Shown here piece by piece: positions 1 to 8,020 of a stretch of 64,000 nucleotides of DNA. Positions within the stretch are counted from its first letter, which is position 1. Each line of letters starts with the position of its first letter. Below the pieces are notes generated by a model, which was not told the DNA's origin, made no database searches, and saw nothing but the letters and a program-made list of their open reading frames with translations. The DNA lies in contig NZ_JAHCSG010000002.1 of the NCBI RefSeq assembly GCF_018474015.1, positions 434,001 through 498,000 of the forward strand, given 5' to 3'. A program made the position numbers and the translations under genes. The stretch comes from Williamsia sp. CHRR-6 (GTDB lineage: Bacteria; Actinomycetota; Actinomycetes; Mycobacteriales; Mycobacteriaceae).

Positions 1-374
1 CGAGAGTTCAGCGACGGCTCGCGCATCCAGTCGTACTGGCCGTGCATGACGTTGTGGCCGATCTCCATGTTGTCCAGGATCTTCGACACACCCAGCGCTA
101 CCACGCCGGCGGCCCAGGCGGGCGGGAAGAACCCGAAGTAGAACATCGCCCGACCGGCGACCTCGAGGGTGCGCTGGGCCTTGATGATCTTGTAGATGTA
201 CTCGCGGTCGGCCTCGCCGAGATCGGCGACCACGCGGGCGCGTAGCGCGTCGAGTTCGCGACCCAGCGCCTCGACCTGCTCGTGGGTGAGGACGAGCTGA
301 CCGGGGGTGGCGTCGTCGCGACGCGCGGGAGGCTGCGATCCGGTGCGGGCGGTGGGCAATTCGGTGATCGTCAT
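1..374 (-). CDS. desA3: Fatty acyl-CoA desaturase, DesA3-type (N-terminal part, cut by window edge)
   Basis: Membrane fatty-acid desaturase, probably the stearoyl-CoA delta-9 type that makes oleate. The first 124 codons are visible, starting with ATG at 374. The first third is a charged, non-membrane N-terminus. It is followed by a hydrophobic stretch (YFGFFPPAW onward) and a histidine-box region reading HNVMHGQYDW near the window edge, which is typical of DesA3-like acyl-CoA desaturases. The gene lies 11 bp downstream of a ferredoxin-type reductase on the same strand. This is the same order as the Rv3230c-Rv3229c pair of M. tuberculosis, where the reductase supplies electrons to the desaturase. 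The catalytic remainder is outside the window. Confidence 0.88.
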   Translation of the reverse strand, partial: MTITELPTARTGSQPPARRDDATPGQLVLTHEQVEALGRELDALRARVVADLGEADREYIYKIIKAQRTLEVAGRAMFYFGFFPPAWAAGVVALGVSKILDNMEIGHNVMHGQYDWMREPSLNS

Positions 375-385
375 CGCGTACTCCT

Positions 386-1483
386 TCAGAGATCGATCTC
401 GACGTCGCCGACGGGAGCGGAGACGCAGATCTGGATGTGGGTGTCGCTGTCGGTGTCGAGTTCCCCGGTGAGCACGTTGCGTGTGCAGCCAGACTTCTTT
501 GGGGCGGTGCAGGAGAAGCAGATTCCCATGCGGCAGCCGAATTCGGGAGTGAGGCCTGCCGATTCGGCTTGCTCAAGGATGGTGCGGCCGTCGTTGGCGG
601 CGGTGGTCCGGGCACCGGTGAACGTCAGCTCGCCTGACACGGGTTGGTCGGGATCGGGGGCGAACGTGGCCGGCGCGGTGAACGCCTCGCTGTGAACGGC
701 CTCGGCGCGTCCGAGGTCGGTGAAGTAATCGGTCACCGCGGCCATCAGTCCGGCCGGACCGCAGACGAAGACTTCTGCCGATCGGTGATCGGGCGCCAGC
801 TCGTCGAGGTGGGCGGGTACGAAATGGCCACGGGGATGGCCGATCTCGCCGTCGCGGCGGGTGTAGACCGTCCGGATGTTCCATTCGGGGTGTGCGCGTG
901 CGATGTCGTCGACCTCGGCGGCGTAGACGACATCGTTGGGCGTGGCGGCGTAGTGGACGAAGTCGACCGCGCCCCGGTGCCGCTCGGCGACAAGCGTGCG
1001 CAACATTGAGAGTACGGGTGTAACCCCACTTCCGCCGCTGACGAACAGCATCCGAGCCGGTCGCGGGGTGGGCATGCAGAAGTCGCCGACGGCCGGGGTG
1101 AGGCCCAGCACGTCGCCCACTCGGGCGTTCTCGCGCAGATGCCGCGAGACGAGTCCGCCGTCGTGGGAGGTGATGGTCAGCTCGATGCGGCCACCGCGAC
1201 CACCCTCGGCGTTGGCGGGGGAGAAGCAACGGGTCTGGCGTACGCCGTCGATCACCACGCTGAGCTGCACATATTGTCCGGCAGTGAATCCGGTCCACTG
1301 GCGGGTAGGGGTGAGGATGAGGGTGATGGTGCGGGGGGTCCGACGCTCGATGTCGACGATCCGGGCGCGCAGGTCGCTCCAGGTGATCATCGGGTCGACC
1401 AGCTCGAGGTAGCGGTCGACCGGGTGGGGGGCGAGGGTGGCCTCGATCACCGAGCCGAGCACCTTGGGGAGGCGATCGAACAT
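386..1483 (-). CDS. Ferredoxin reductase (FAD/NAD + C-terminal 2Fe-2S), electron donor of the desaturase
   Basis: Oxidoreductase of about 365 residues with an FNR-type FAD domain, an NAD(P)-binding region (SGGSGVTPVLSML) and a C-terminal plant-type 2Fe-2S ferredoxin domain with cysteines in CRMGICFSC and a final QIC. It matches the Rv3230c family, which passes electrons from NADPH to the DesA3 desaturase. I chose ATG at 1483 (MFDRLPKV) because GGAGG lies six bases upstream. Longer in-frame starts up to 1582 exist but would run into the regulatory region. It is the first gene of a two-gene operon with the desaturase and is divergent from a TetR regulator. Confidence 0.9.
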   Translation of the reverse strand: MFDRLPKVLGSVIEATLAPHPVDRYLELVDPMITWSDLRARIVDIERRTPRTITLILTPTRQWTGFTAGQYVQLSVVIDGVRQTRCFSPANAEGGRGGRIELTITSHDGGLVSRHLRENARVGDVLGLTPAVGDFCMPTPRPARMLFVSGGSGVTPVLSMLRTLVAERHRGAVDFVHYAATPNDVVYAAEVDDIARAHPEWNIRTVYTRRDGEIGHPRGHFVPAHLDELAPDHRSAEVFVCGPAGLMAAVTDYFTDLGRAEAVHSEAFTAPATFAPDPDQPVSGELTFTGARTTAANDGRTILEQAESAGLTPEFGCRMGICFSCTAPKKSGCTRNVLTGELDTDSDTHIQICVSAPVGDVEIDL

Positions 1484-1540
1484 CGCGTCCTCCATTCCGG
1501 GGAGACGGACTCGACGCCCGGCGTGGGGCGACGAATTTGG

Positions 1541-1569
1541 GTGAACAGGTGTGCACTGACAGAGTTCAC
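1541..1569. promoter_or_regulatory. Candidate operator half-sites between reductase/desaturase operon and TetR gene
   Basis: The 160-bp divergent spacer holds GTGAAC (1541-1546), GTGCAC (1551-1556) and GTTCAC (1564-1569). The outer two are perfect inverted copies. GTGAAC-N4-GTGCAC resembles, from memory, the half-site form of DesT-type fatty-acid regulators. That the neighbouring TetR protein binds here is inference. Confidence 0.35.
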
Positions 1570-1631
1570 CCTGACGCCCCACATGGTCAAGATCTCGGTC
1601 CTGTAACAGCCATCACACGGGGGTGGTTGCC

Positions 1632-1637
1632 TACACT
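1632..1637 (+). promoter_or_regulatory. -10 hexamer TACACT of the TetR gene (leaderless arrangement)
   Basis: TACACT ends six bases before GTG 1644, so the predicted transcript would begin at or next to the start codon. This spacing is the main reason for choosing 1644 over the in-frame GTG at 1623. Confidence 0.45.
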
Positions 1638-1643
1638 TGCCGG

Positions 1644-2333
1644 GTGTCTCGTTCCAGGGATCTGACGTCAGCGCGCCGGCCGGCCGGCCGCTCAGCTGCC
1701 GTCGACGCCACCGAAAGCCGCTCGGCTCGCAAGAGCCGTACCCGGCAGGCGCTGCTGGACGAGACGTTGATCCTGGTGGGCGATCGAAGCTTTGCCAGCC
1801 TGAGCTTGCGTGAGGTGGCCAAGGCCGCGGGCATCGTGCCCACAGCGTTCTACCGTCACTTCGCGTCCATGGAAGACCTCGGTGTGACGTTGGTCGAGGA
1901 TTCGATGCGGGTGCTGCGCAAGATGCTTCGCGACGGCCGCCGTGATCTGGCCGCACGCGATGCCGTGCCCACCGTGCACAGTTCCTTGGCAATCCTGGTG
2001 CGGCAGGTGCGTGAGAACGAGGGGCAGTTCCGGTTCCTGGTGCGTGAACAGCACGGTGGGGTGACTGAGATCCGGCGCGCCATCTCCACCGAGTTGCGGC
2101 TCTTCGTCAAGGAGTTGGCCATCGACCTCTCGCGGCTGCCGGAGATGGATCGGTGGCGTGCCGAGGATCTGGAGTTGGCGGCCGACCTCATCGTCAACGT
2201 GATGCTGCAGGCGGTGGCCGAACTGTTGGATGCCCGCCGCCGCGACAGCGACGAAGACTCTGAGCTGATCGGTCGCACGCAGCGCAAGCTGGTGTTGGTG
2301 ATCCTCGGGATGAACGCCTGGCGCGCCACGTGA
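1644..2333 (+). CDS. TetR/AcrR-family transcriptional regulator (FabR/DesT-like context)
   Basis: Regulator of about 229 residues. The N-terminal TetR helix-turn-helix is seen in LREVAKAAGIVPTAFYRHF, followed by an all-helical ligand-binding region of about 150 residues. The start was set at GTG 1644, where a -10 hexamer gives a leaderless transcript. The gene is divergent from the ferredoxin reductase and desaturase, so the likely role is control of unsaturated fatty-acid synthesis, as known for DesT and FabR proteins. The target and ligand are inferred from position only. It overlaps the next gene by four bases (GTGA), so the two are probably co-translated. Confidence 0.85.
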   Translation: MSRSRDLTSARRPAGRSAAVDATESRSARKSRTRQALLDETLILVGDRSFASLSLREVAKAAGIVPTAFYRHFASMEDLGVTLVEDSMRVLRKMLRDGRRDLAARDAVPTVHSSLAILVRQVRENEGQFRFLVREQHGGVTEIRRAISTELRLFVKELAIDLSRLPEMDRWRAEDLELAADLIVNVMLQAVAELLDARRRDSDEDSELIGRTQRKLVLVILGMNAWRAT

Positions 2334-2875
2334 GCGAGCCTGACGCCGCCGATCCGACTCCCACCACAGTGGACCGTCGCCCGCTGATCGTCGCCGGGGT
2401 GGCGTTGGGCGTCGCGGCGGTGATCGCGGTGTCGGTGATCGCGTTTGCCCGGCCGACCACCTCGGGGACCGCGTCGCCGGCCGCGCCGATCGCCTCGACC
2501 TCATCCCCGACAGATCCCGCGCAGCGCACGGCTGATCCTGCGCAGTCGCCGTCATCGCAGGCCCCGGAATCGTCGGCGAGCGCGGCACCGGGACCCACCG
2601 TCGCCGGCGCGCCCGACGGGTCCACCCCGTGTCCGGTGCGATACCCGCCCACCGGGCTCTACCGTGCGTCGTCGGTGGGTACCGGTGCCACGAGTTGTGG
2701 CTTCGCCGAGGAGGTTCGGGCGGCCTATGCGCGCAGCGGCCGCCCCGGGCAGCTGCCGCGGCCCATCACTGCGCGTAGTCCCGAGACTGGTGCTGACATC
2801 GAGATGCTCTGTGCCGCACAGGCGAAGATCGTCACCTGCACCGGCGGTGTCAACGCGGTGGTCTACCTCTACTGA
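2330..2875 (+). CDS. Hypothetical membrane-anchored protein with Ser/Pro/Ala-rich linker
   Basis: Protein of 181 residues starting at a GTG that overlaps the TetR stop. Residues about 18-41 form one transmembrane helix (PLIVAGVALGVAAVIAVSVI). A low-complexity Ser/Pro/Ala/Thr linker runs to about residue 95, and a C-terminal domain of about 80 residues has five cysteines (for example PCPVRY, TSCGFAEEV, EMLCAAQ, IVTCTGG) that could form disulfides outside the membrane. I do not recognise the family. Position suggests co-expression with the TetR regulator, but nothing links it directly to fatty-acid metabolism. Confidence 0.7.
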   Translation: MSEPDAADPTPTTVDRRPLIVAGVALGVAAVIAVSVIAFARPTTSGTASPAAPIASTSSPTDPAQRTADPAQSPSSQAPESSASAAPGPTVAGAPDGSTPCPVRYPPTGLYRASSVGTGATSCGFAEEVRAAYARSGRPGQLPRPITARSPETGADIEMLCAAQAKIVTCTGGVNAVVYLY

Positions 2876-2878
2876 CGA

Positions 2879-3628
2879 TCAGTCCAGCTGCCACTTCACG
2901 CTCACCGAGACCGTGACGGTCTGGCTGCCGGGCTCGATCGGGATCGCGGTCGAGGCCTGCGATGAGCGGGCGTCGAGGGGTTGGGTCTGACCGGAGATGT
3001 TCTCGCTGATCGACAGGACTCGTCCGAGTTTCCGCTTGGCCAGGCCGGCGTATTGATCGGCGCGGTCGCGGGCGTCGGCGAAGGCGCGTGCGCGAGCGTC
3101 GGTGATCAGCTTCGAGTCGTCGTCGATGCGAAATGCCACCCCCGAGAGTCGGCTGTCGTTGCCGCCGGCGGCCACCGCGTCGCCGAGCACCGTGGAGGCG
3201 GTATCGAGCTTGCGGACCGTTATGCGCAGCGAGTTGGTGGCCTGATAGCCCGAGATGGACTGGGCACCACCGGGTGTCACGCCGGCGTACTGCGGGGTGA
3301 GGGACACCTGTTGGGTGGTCACGTCGGCGCGTGCGACTCCGGCCTTGACGACGGCTGCGGTGACGGCGTTGACGCGCTGCCCGGCTGCGGCAATGGCACC
3401 GCTGACGTCGGCTGCGGTGGTCTCCACGCCCACGGTGGCGGTCAAGGTGTCTGGGACACCCTGTACCTCGCCGGTCCCGCTGACCGAGATCGACGGGGCC
3501 TCGGGATCGGCTGAGCGCGACGGGTTGTCATCGCCGCAGGCGGTGAGCACCGTGGCGGCCAGGAACAGGCTGCCCAGTGCGGCAGCGACTCGGCGGGAGC
3601 TGTGGGTGGCAAGCGATATGCGTGACAT
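2879..3628 (-). CDS. SIMPL (DUF541) domain lipoprotein
   Basis: Exported protein of 249 residues. A signal sequence ends in a lipobox (LTAC, Cys about 32), followed by a SIMPL/DUF541 domain (ISVSGTGEVQGVPDT at its start, then conserved SLTPQY and GYQATNSLRI patterns) up to the C-terminus. SIMPL proteins are periplasmic or surface proteins of poorly defined function (BP26, YggE). The ATG at 3628 overlaps the stop of the upstream acetyltransferase (ATGA), so the two are translationally coupled. Its stop lies three bases from the end of the convergent gene. Confidence 0.85.
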   Translation of the reverse strand: MSRISLATHSSRRVAAALGSLFLAATVLTACGDDNPSRSADPEAPSISVSGTGEVQGVPDTLTATVGVETTAADVSGAIAAAGQRVNAVTAAVVKAGVARADVTTQQVSLTPQYAGVTPGGAQSISGYQATNSLRITVRKLDTASTVLGDAVAAGGNDSRLSGVAFRIDDDSKLITDARARAFADARDRADQYAGLAKRKLGRVLSISENISGQTQPLDARSSQASTAIPIEPGSQTVTVSVSVKWQLD

Positions 3629-4119
3629 CAGTTCAGTGTGGCCAGGAGGTCCTTGGCCATGCAGATCGAATAGAAGATCTGGTCGTAGGGCGCGAACACC
3701 GGGATGTGGCGGTAGCCGTTGCGTTCGTAGAGTCGCACGGCGTCGGGTTGACGGTCCCCGGTCTGCAAGATCACTGTCGTGTATCCCATGTCTCGGGCTG
3801 CCTGATGCGTCGCGTCGAGCAGCGCCTGTGCCACACCCATTCCACGACAACCGGATTCGACGAACATCCGCTTGAGCTCGATGTCTTGTCCGCGGGTGCG
3901 CAACGCGGCATGTCCCACCGCACGACCGGTGGCGTCGCAGGCCAGCCCGGTCCAGCGCACCGCGTCGGATTCCACGTTCAGCACGCCGGGTGGCACGCTG
4001 CGGTCGCCGTAGACCGCCGACATCTCTGCGGTCATCGCGTTGCGCAGTGCTGCCGCGGCGGGGTGGTCCCAGTCGACACTGGCCACCGTGATGGCCGAGG
4101 GGGAGATCGTCACGGACAC
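3628..4119 (-). CDS. GNAT-family N-acetyltransferase
   Basis: Protein of 163 residues with the acetyl-CoA-binding signature CRGMGVAQALLDATH near residues 91-105 and the following beta-strand/helix pattern ending in YERNGY. Substrate unknown. The start is GTG (MSVTISPS). It is the first gene of a coupled pair with the SIMPL lipoprotein and lies about 60 bp downstream of a tRNA gene on the same strand. There is no sequence support for a functional link with the lipoprotein beyond coupling. Confidence 0.85.
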   Translation of the reverse strand: MSVTISPSAITVASVDWDHPAAAALRNAMTAEMSAVYGDRSVPPGVLNVESDAVRWTGLACDATGRAVGHAALRTRGQDIELKRMFVESGCRGMGVAQALLDATHQAARDMGYTTVILQTGDRQPDAVRLYERNGYRHIPVFAPYDQIFYSICMAKDLLATLN

Positions 4120-4178
4120 AATTGTGCTTCGGCCGCCCGGTCCAGCGCTGATCGGGGTGATCGGCTTCTCGACACCGG

Positions 4179-4252
4179 TGCCCCCAGTCGGACTCGAACC
4201 GACACTGGGCGGATTTTAAGTCCGCTGCCTCTGCCAATTGGGCTATGGGGGC
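4179..4252 (-). tRNA. tRNA-Leu(UAA) with short (class I) variable loop
   Basis: The cloverleaf is complete: 7-bp acceptor stem (GCCCCCA/TGGGGGC), D-arm, anticodon stem GCGGA/TCCGC with seven-base loop CTTAAAA, five-base variable loop CCAGT, and T-arm GTCGG/CCGAC with loop TTCGAGT. The discriminator is A. The next bases are CCG, so CCA is not encoded. Loop position 34-36 reads TAA, giving a UUA-decoding leucine anticodon. Bacterial leucine tRNAs normally carry a long variable arm, which this one lacks, so its charging identity is uncertain. Confidence 0.88.
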
Positions 4253-4522
4253 GACTCAGGTGACGGTATCCGTTGCGGTCGCAGGCGGGTGCAGTTGGTC
4301 TGGGGTACGTCCCTGATCAGGTGCGGACTTCGACAATGGGTGTCACCACCGTTTGTGACAGTTCCCAGGAACGTGTAACGGTCCTCGCGGTGGTGGGTGG
4401 GGTGTGTCAGTCTTGGGGAGCCGGTGGGGGTCCCGGCTCGAATCTGGTTCCGACCACACCACTGTCGTGCCGGTCCTTACGTCGCACCGACAGTGCGAAC
4501 CAGGGCTGGTGAGGGGAAACGC

Positions 4523-5692
4523 ATGAGTACCATCGACCTCGAGGCCGAGCTCACCTGCTCGCCCGAGCAGGCATGGGTGTTGATCACCGATCCGGCTCAG
4601 CGCAACACCTGGTCCACCACACGGACTCTGTCGTCGGATGCCGGCGGCTCCGATCGTGTCGATCGGGTGGGCGCAGTTCGCGAGGTGGTCATCTCCACAC
4701 CCGTGCGTGCCACCGTCCACCAGGTCGTCACCCATGCCGAGGAGCCCCGCCGTTTCGAGTACGAGGTGTTCAAGGGTTGGCCGTTGTTGCGTGGCCACCA
4801 CTGCCGCATCGACATCACGCCCACCATGGCCGGGTGTGCGGTACGCGTCGCCCTCGATGTCGAATTCGCCTCCGGGATTTCACTTCTGGCAAGCCAGACG
4901 GTACGCCGAGAAGTGCAGAAGTCGCTGTTGAGCCTGAGCGAGCGGTCGCGAGTGTTGCCGCAGGTCACCACCCTGCAGCGCACGTACCGACCCACGGTCC
5001 CGGTACAGACCCACACCGAGCAGTTGCGGTCGGAGGCGGCACGTCACCTCGCGATGCAGCAGCGCCTGGCCGAGGAGTTGCGTGCGGCCGGCGATCCCAA
5101 GGTGTGGTTTGCGCGGTTGGTGGCCCTGACCACCGAGGAGTACCTCTCGATCATCGACGCGGGCCAACTCGCCAACCCGGACTGGGCGTTGAGCCTGCTC
5201 ATCGCAATCCACAGGCAGTACGTCACCACGATGCACGCCTACCGCAGCGGTGGTCCGCTCTCGACCCGATGGCGTGCGGCCCTGGGTCGCTGCGACGAGT
5301 CAGACGCCCGTCGGCCGTTCCGGTGCATCGCCGTCGGGGTGGTGTCGGCGTCGCGCGCGCACATGCTCGAGACCATGCCCCGCGCCCTCGCCGAGGTCTA
5401 CGCCCAGAACTTTCGCAACACGCGGCACTACAAGGAGTTCCGGGCCGACTACATCCGGCTCGGCGTCATCTACCGCAACGCACTGCAGCGGTTGATGGTC
5501 GAGGTGCCAGGCGGCATGGAGATGCGGATCCTGCGGTGGTGCACGCGGGTGCTGCCCGAGGTGCGCGAGTTCGTACTGCGCACCTTCTACTTCGACATCG
5601 AGGGTGAGCGTCTGCGCGCGTTCGACACCGGCTACGACATCGCCCGCGAAGAATGCTGGCCACGTCCACAACCGGGTGAGAACCGCAGGTGA
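4523..5692 (+). CDS. START/SRPBCC-domain protein with C-terminal DUF5995-like domain
   Basis: Protein of about 389 residues. Residues 1-145 look like an SRPBCC/START (polyketide-cyclase-like) lipid-binding fold (IDLEAELTCSPEQAW, then the RFEYEVFKGWPLLRGHH strand pattern). The C-terminal 230 residues (helical; TTEEYLSIIDAG, CIAVGVVSASRAHML, YIRLGVIYRNAL) resemble the DUF5995 family, which I assign with less certainty. ATG 4523 has the ribosome site GAGGGGA just upstream. The preceding 270 bp after the tRNA holds no gene I can support. The combination suggests handling of a hydrophobic ligand; the reaction is unknown. Confidence 0.65.
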   Translation: MSTIDLEAELTCSPEQAWVLITDPAQRNTWSTTRTLSSDAGGSDRVDRVGAVREVVISTPVRATVHQVVTHAEEPRRFEYEVFKGWPLLRGHHCRIDITPTMAGCAVRVALDVEFASGISLLASQTVRREVQKSLLSLSERSRVLPQVTTLQRTYRPTVPVQTHTEQLRSEAARHLAMQQRLAEELRAAGDPKVWFARLVALTTEEYLSIIDAGQLANPDWALSLLIAIHRQYVTTMHAYRSGGPLSTRWRAALGRCDESDARRPFRCIAVGVVSASRAHMLETMPRALAEVYAQNFRNTRHYKEFRADYIRLGVIYRNALQRLMVEVPGGMEMRILRWCTRVLPEVREFVLRTFYFDIEGERLRAFDTGYDIAREECWPRPQPGENRR

Positions 5693-5825
5693 CCTGATGC
5701 GGCAAAGTTCAAGAACTAGTAAAGTCGGCGGGGAACTCGGGCTCACTCCCGGTCGTTGACCTGGTAGGAAACCCGGCCGAACGTATCTGCGGTCGGACTA
5801 GCATGACGATGAAGGGACGGCAACG

Positions 5826-6677
5826 GTGCGAGAATCCACCAACCCGGTGATGCGCGGAGTGGTCCGTGACAACCAGAACCCCGGCGGCTACGCCGGCTTC
5901 GGCGCCGGAATGCAGGGCGCGCAGTCGGCCATGCTGGATCAGCAGGTGGACCCCTACGCCCGCGCGGGCGTACCGGTGGGCCAGCGGGCCCTGACCATCG
6001 ACGACGTGGTGACCAAGACCGCCACCACACTGGGCGTGCTGATCGCCAGCGCTGCGGTGTCCTATGGCTTGGTCCACGCCAACAACGGACTTGCCTTCCC
6101 GCTGCTGCTGATCGGCGGCCTCGGCGGGTTGATCATGGTGCTCATCGCCTCCTTCGGGCGTAAGCAGGACAACCCGGGCATCGTCCTCACCTACGCCGGG
6201 CTCGAGGGCCTGTTCGTCGGCTCCATCTCCTACGTTTTCGCCAACTTCGTCGTCTCCGGCGTGTCGGCAGGCGTCCTGATCGGGCAGGCGATCCTCGGTA
6301 CCTTCGGCGTGTTCGCCGGAATGCTGGTGGTGTACAAGACCGGCGCCATCCGGGTGACCCCACGGTTCACCCGCATGTTGTTCGCCGCGATGGTGGGCGT
6401 GATGGTGTTGATCCTGGGCAACCTGGTGGTCAGTCTGTTCAACGGCGGCAGTGGCCTGGGGCTCTACGACGGCGGACCGGTCGCGATTGCCTTCTCGCTG
6501 TTCTGCATCGGTCTGGCGGCGTTCAGCTTCCTCATCGACTTCGACTCAGCCGATCGCCTGATCCGCGCGGGTGCCCCGGCCAAGGCCGCCTGGGGAATCG
6601 CGCTGGGTCTCACGGTCACCCTGGTGTGGCTCTACGTCGAGATCCTGCGACTGCTGAGCTTCATCAACTCCGACTAG
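5826..6677 (+). CDS. Bax inhibitor-1/YccA family membrane protein
   Basis: Protein of 283 residues with a hydrophilic N-terminus of about 60 residues and seven predicted membrane spans, matching the BI-1/YccA family (TLGVLIASAAVSYGL, then GLEGLFVGSISYVF and the C-terminal DFDSADRLI acidic patch followed by a final helix). Family members are calcium-leak or stress-related membrane proteins; the bacterial role is not settled. The start is GTG 5826. The gene is monocistronic, ending in a strong hairpin shared with the convergent thiolase gene. Confidence 0.88.
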   Translation: MRESTNPVMRGVVRDNQNPGGYAGFGAGMQGAQSAMLDQQVDPYARAGVPVGQRALTIDDVVTKTATTLGVLIASAAVSYGLVHANNGLAFPLLLIGGLGGLIMVLIASFGRKQDNPGIVLTYAGLEGLFVGSISYVFANFVVSGVSAGVLIGQAILGTFGVFAGMLVVYKTGAIRVTPRFTRMLFAAMVGVMVLILGNLVVSLFNGGSGLGLYDGGPVAIAFSLFCIGLAAFSFLIDFDSADRLIRAGAPAKAAWGIALGLTVTLVWLYVEILRLLSFINSD

Positions 6678-6692
6678 TCGACACCGTCGAAC

Positions 6693-6728
6693 ACACGGAC
6701 CCCGCACCGGCTGGTGCGGGGTCCGTGT
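6693..6728. terminator. Bidirectional hairpin terminator
   Basis: A perfect 16-bp inverted repeat (arms 6693-6708 and 6713-6728, loop GGCT) lies between two convergent genes. There is no long T run on either strand, as is common in high-GC actinobacteria. Confidence 0.8.
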
Positions 6729-6750
6729 CGTCTGTCAGGCGTTCTCGCGC

Positions 6751-7971
6751 TCAGCTGAGGCGTTCGACGATCATCGCCATGCCCTGACCGCCGCCGACAC
6801 ACATCGACTCGATGCCGAACGTCTTGTCATGGGTGGTGAGGTTGTTGAGCAGCGTGGCGGTGATGCGGGCACCGGTCATGCCGAACGGGTGACCCAGCGC
6901 GATGGCACCGCCGGAGACGTTGAGCTTGTCGTGGTCGATGCCCAGTTCGTTGGCCGAACCGATCACCTGCACCGCGAACGCCTCGTTGATCTCCACCAGG
7001 TCGATGTCGGAGATGGTCTTGCCCGCGGTGGCCAACACCTTGCGGATGGCTTCGATCGGACCCAGGCCCATGATCTCCGGCGACAGACCGCTGGCGGCGG
7101 TGGCCACGATGCGGGCCAGCGGGGTGAGCCCCAGCTCCTTGGCCTTGGTGTCGCTCATGATGACCACGGCCGCCGCACCGTCGTTGAGTGGGCAGGCGTT
7201 GCCGGCGGTGATGGTGCCGTCGGGCCGGAACACCGGCGCCAGCTGCGACACCTTCTCGTAGGTGGTGCCCGCGCGGGGGCCGTCGTCGGTGTCGACCACG
7301 GTCCCGTCGGGCAGGGTGATCGGGGAGATCTCGCGGGCGAAGAACCCAGAGTTGATGGCTGCCTCGGCGCGGTTCTGACTCAACACACCCCAGCGGTCCT
7401 GCTCTTCGCGGGAGATGCCGGTCAGGCTGGCGGCGTTCTCGGCAGTCTGGCCCATCGGGATGTAGACGTCGGGGATCAGGCCCTGCTCACGCGGGTCGGT
7501 CCATGGGCCCGCGCCACCCTCGGCGGTCTTCGCGGTGCGTTCCTCGGCTGCGGCGAACAGCGGGTTCTTGCTGTTGGGCCAGCCGTCGGCGCTGCCCACG
7601 GCGAAGCTGGACACGCTTTCGGCGCCCGCCGAGATGTAGACGTCACCTTCGCCGGCCTTGATGGCGTGGAACGCCATCCGGGTGGTCTGCAGCGACGACG
7701 CGCAGTAGCGGTTGACCGTCACACCGGGCACTGTGTCCAGGCCCAACTGCACCGCCACCACGCGGGCGATGTTGAAGCCACCCATACCGCCGGGCTGACC
7801 GATCCCGAGATGGATGTCGTCGATGTCGGTGGGGTCCAGCGACGGCACCTTGGCCAGGGCCGCCTGGATCATCTGGGTGGCCATGTCGTCGGGGCGCATC
7901 TCTCGAAGCGACCCCTTCCCGGCGCGGCCGATGGGAGAGCGGGCGGTGGAGACGATCACTGCTTCGGGCAT
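6751..7971 (-). CDS. Acetyl-CoA C-acyltransferase (thiolase, FadA3-like)
   Basis: Thiolase of 406 residues, catalysing thiolytic cleavage of 3-ketoacyl-CoA or condensation of acyl-CoAs. Nucleophile cysteine in VNRYCASSLQT (about residue 92), catalytic histidine in AIALGHPFGMTGAR and the second cysteine in CVGGGQGMAM are all present. The start is ATG 7971, with AAAGGA upstream. It corresponds to Rv1074c (fadA3), and its neighbour is the Rv1075c-like esterase as in M. tuberculosis. The substrate chain length cannot be read from the sequence. Confidence 0.92.
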   Translation of the reverse strand: MPEAVIVSTARSPIGRAGKGSLREMRPDDMATQMIQAALAKVPSLDPTDIDDIHLGIGQPGGMGGFNIARVVAVQLGLDTVPGVTVNRYCASSLQTTRMAFHAIKAGEGDVYISAGAESVSSFAVGSADGWPNSKNPLFAAAEERTAKTAEGGAGPWTDPREQGLIPDVYIPMGQTAENAASLTGISREEQDRWGVLSQNRAEAAINSGFFAREISPITLPDGTVVDTDDGPRAGTTYEKVSQLAPVFRPDGTITAGNACPLNDGAAAVVIMSDTKAKELGLTPLARIVATAASGLSPEIMGLGPIEAIRKVLATAGKTISDIDLVEINEAFAVQVIGSANELGIDHDKLNVSGGAIALGHPFGMTGARITATLLNNLTTHDKTFGIESMCVGGGQGMAMIVERLS

Positions 7972-8020
7972 GAGGTGTCCTTTCGGGACGTGGTGGTCGA
8001 GACCTGGGGGTGTGGCGATG

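Noticed and set aside
4273-4512. 79-codon frame between the tRNA and the START-domain gene
   Set aside because: No ribosome site, no recognisable protein pattern, and it runs up to the promoter region of the next gene.
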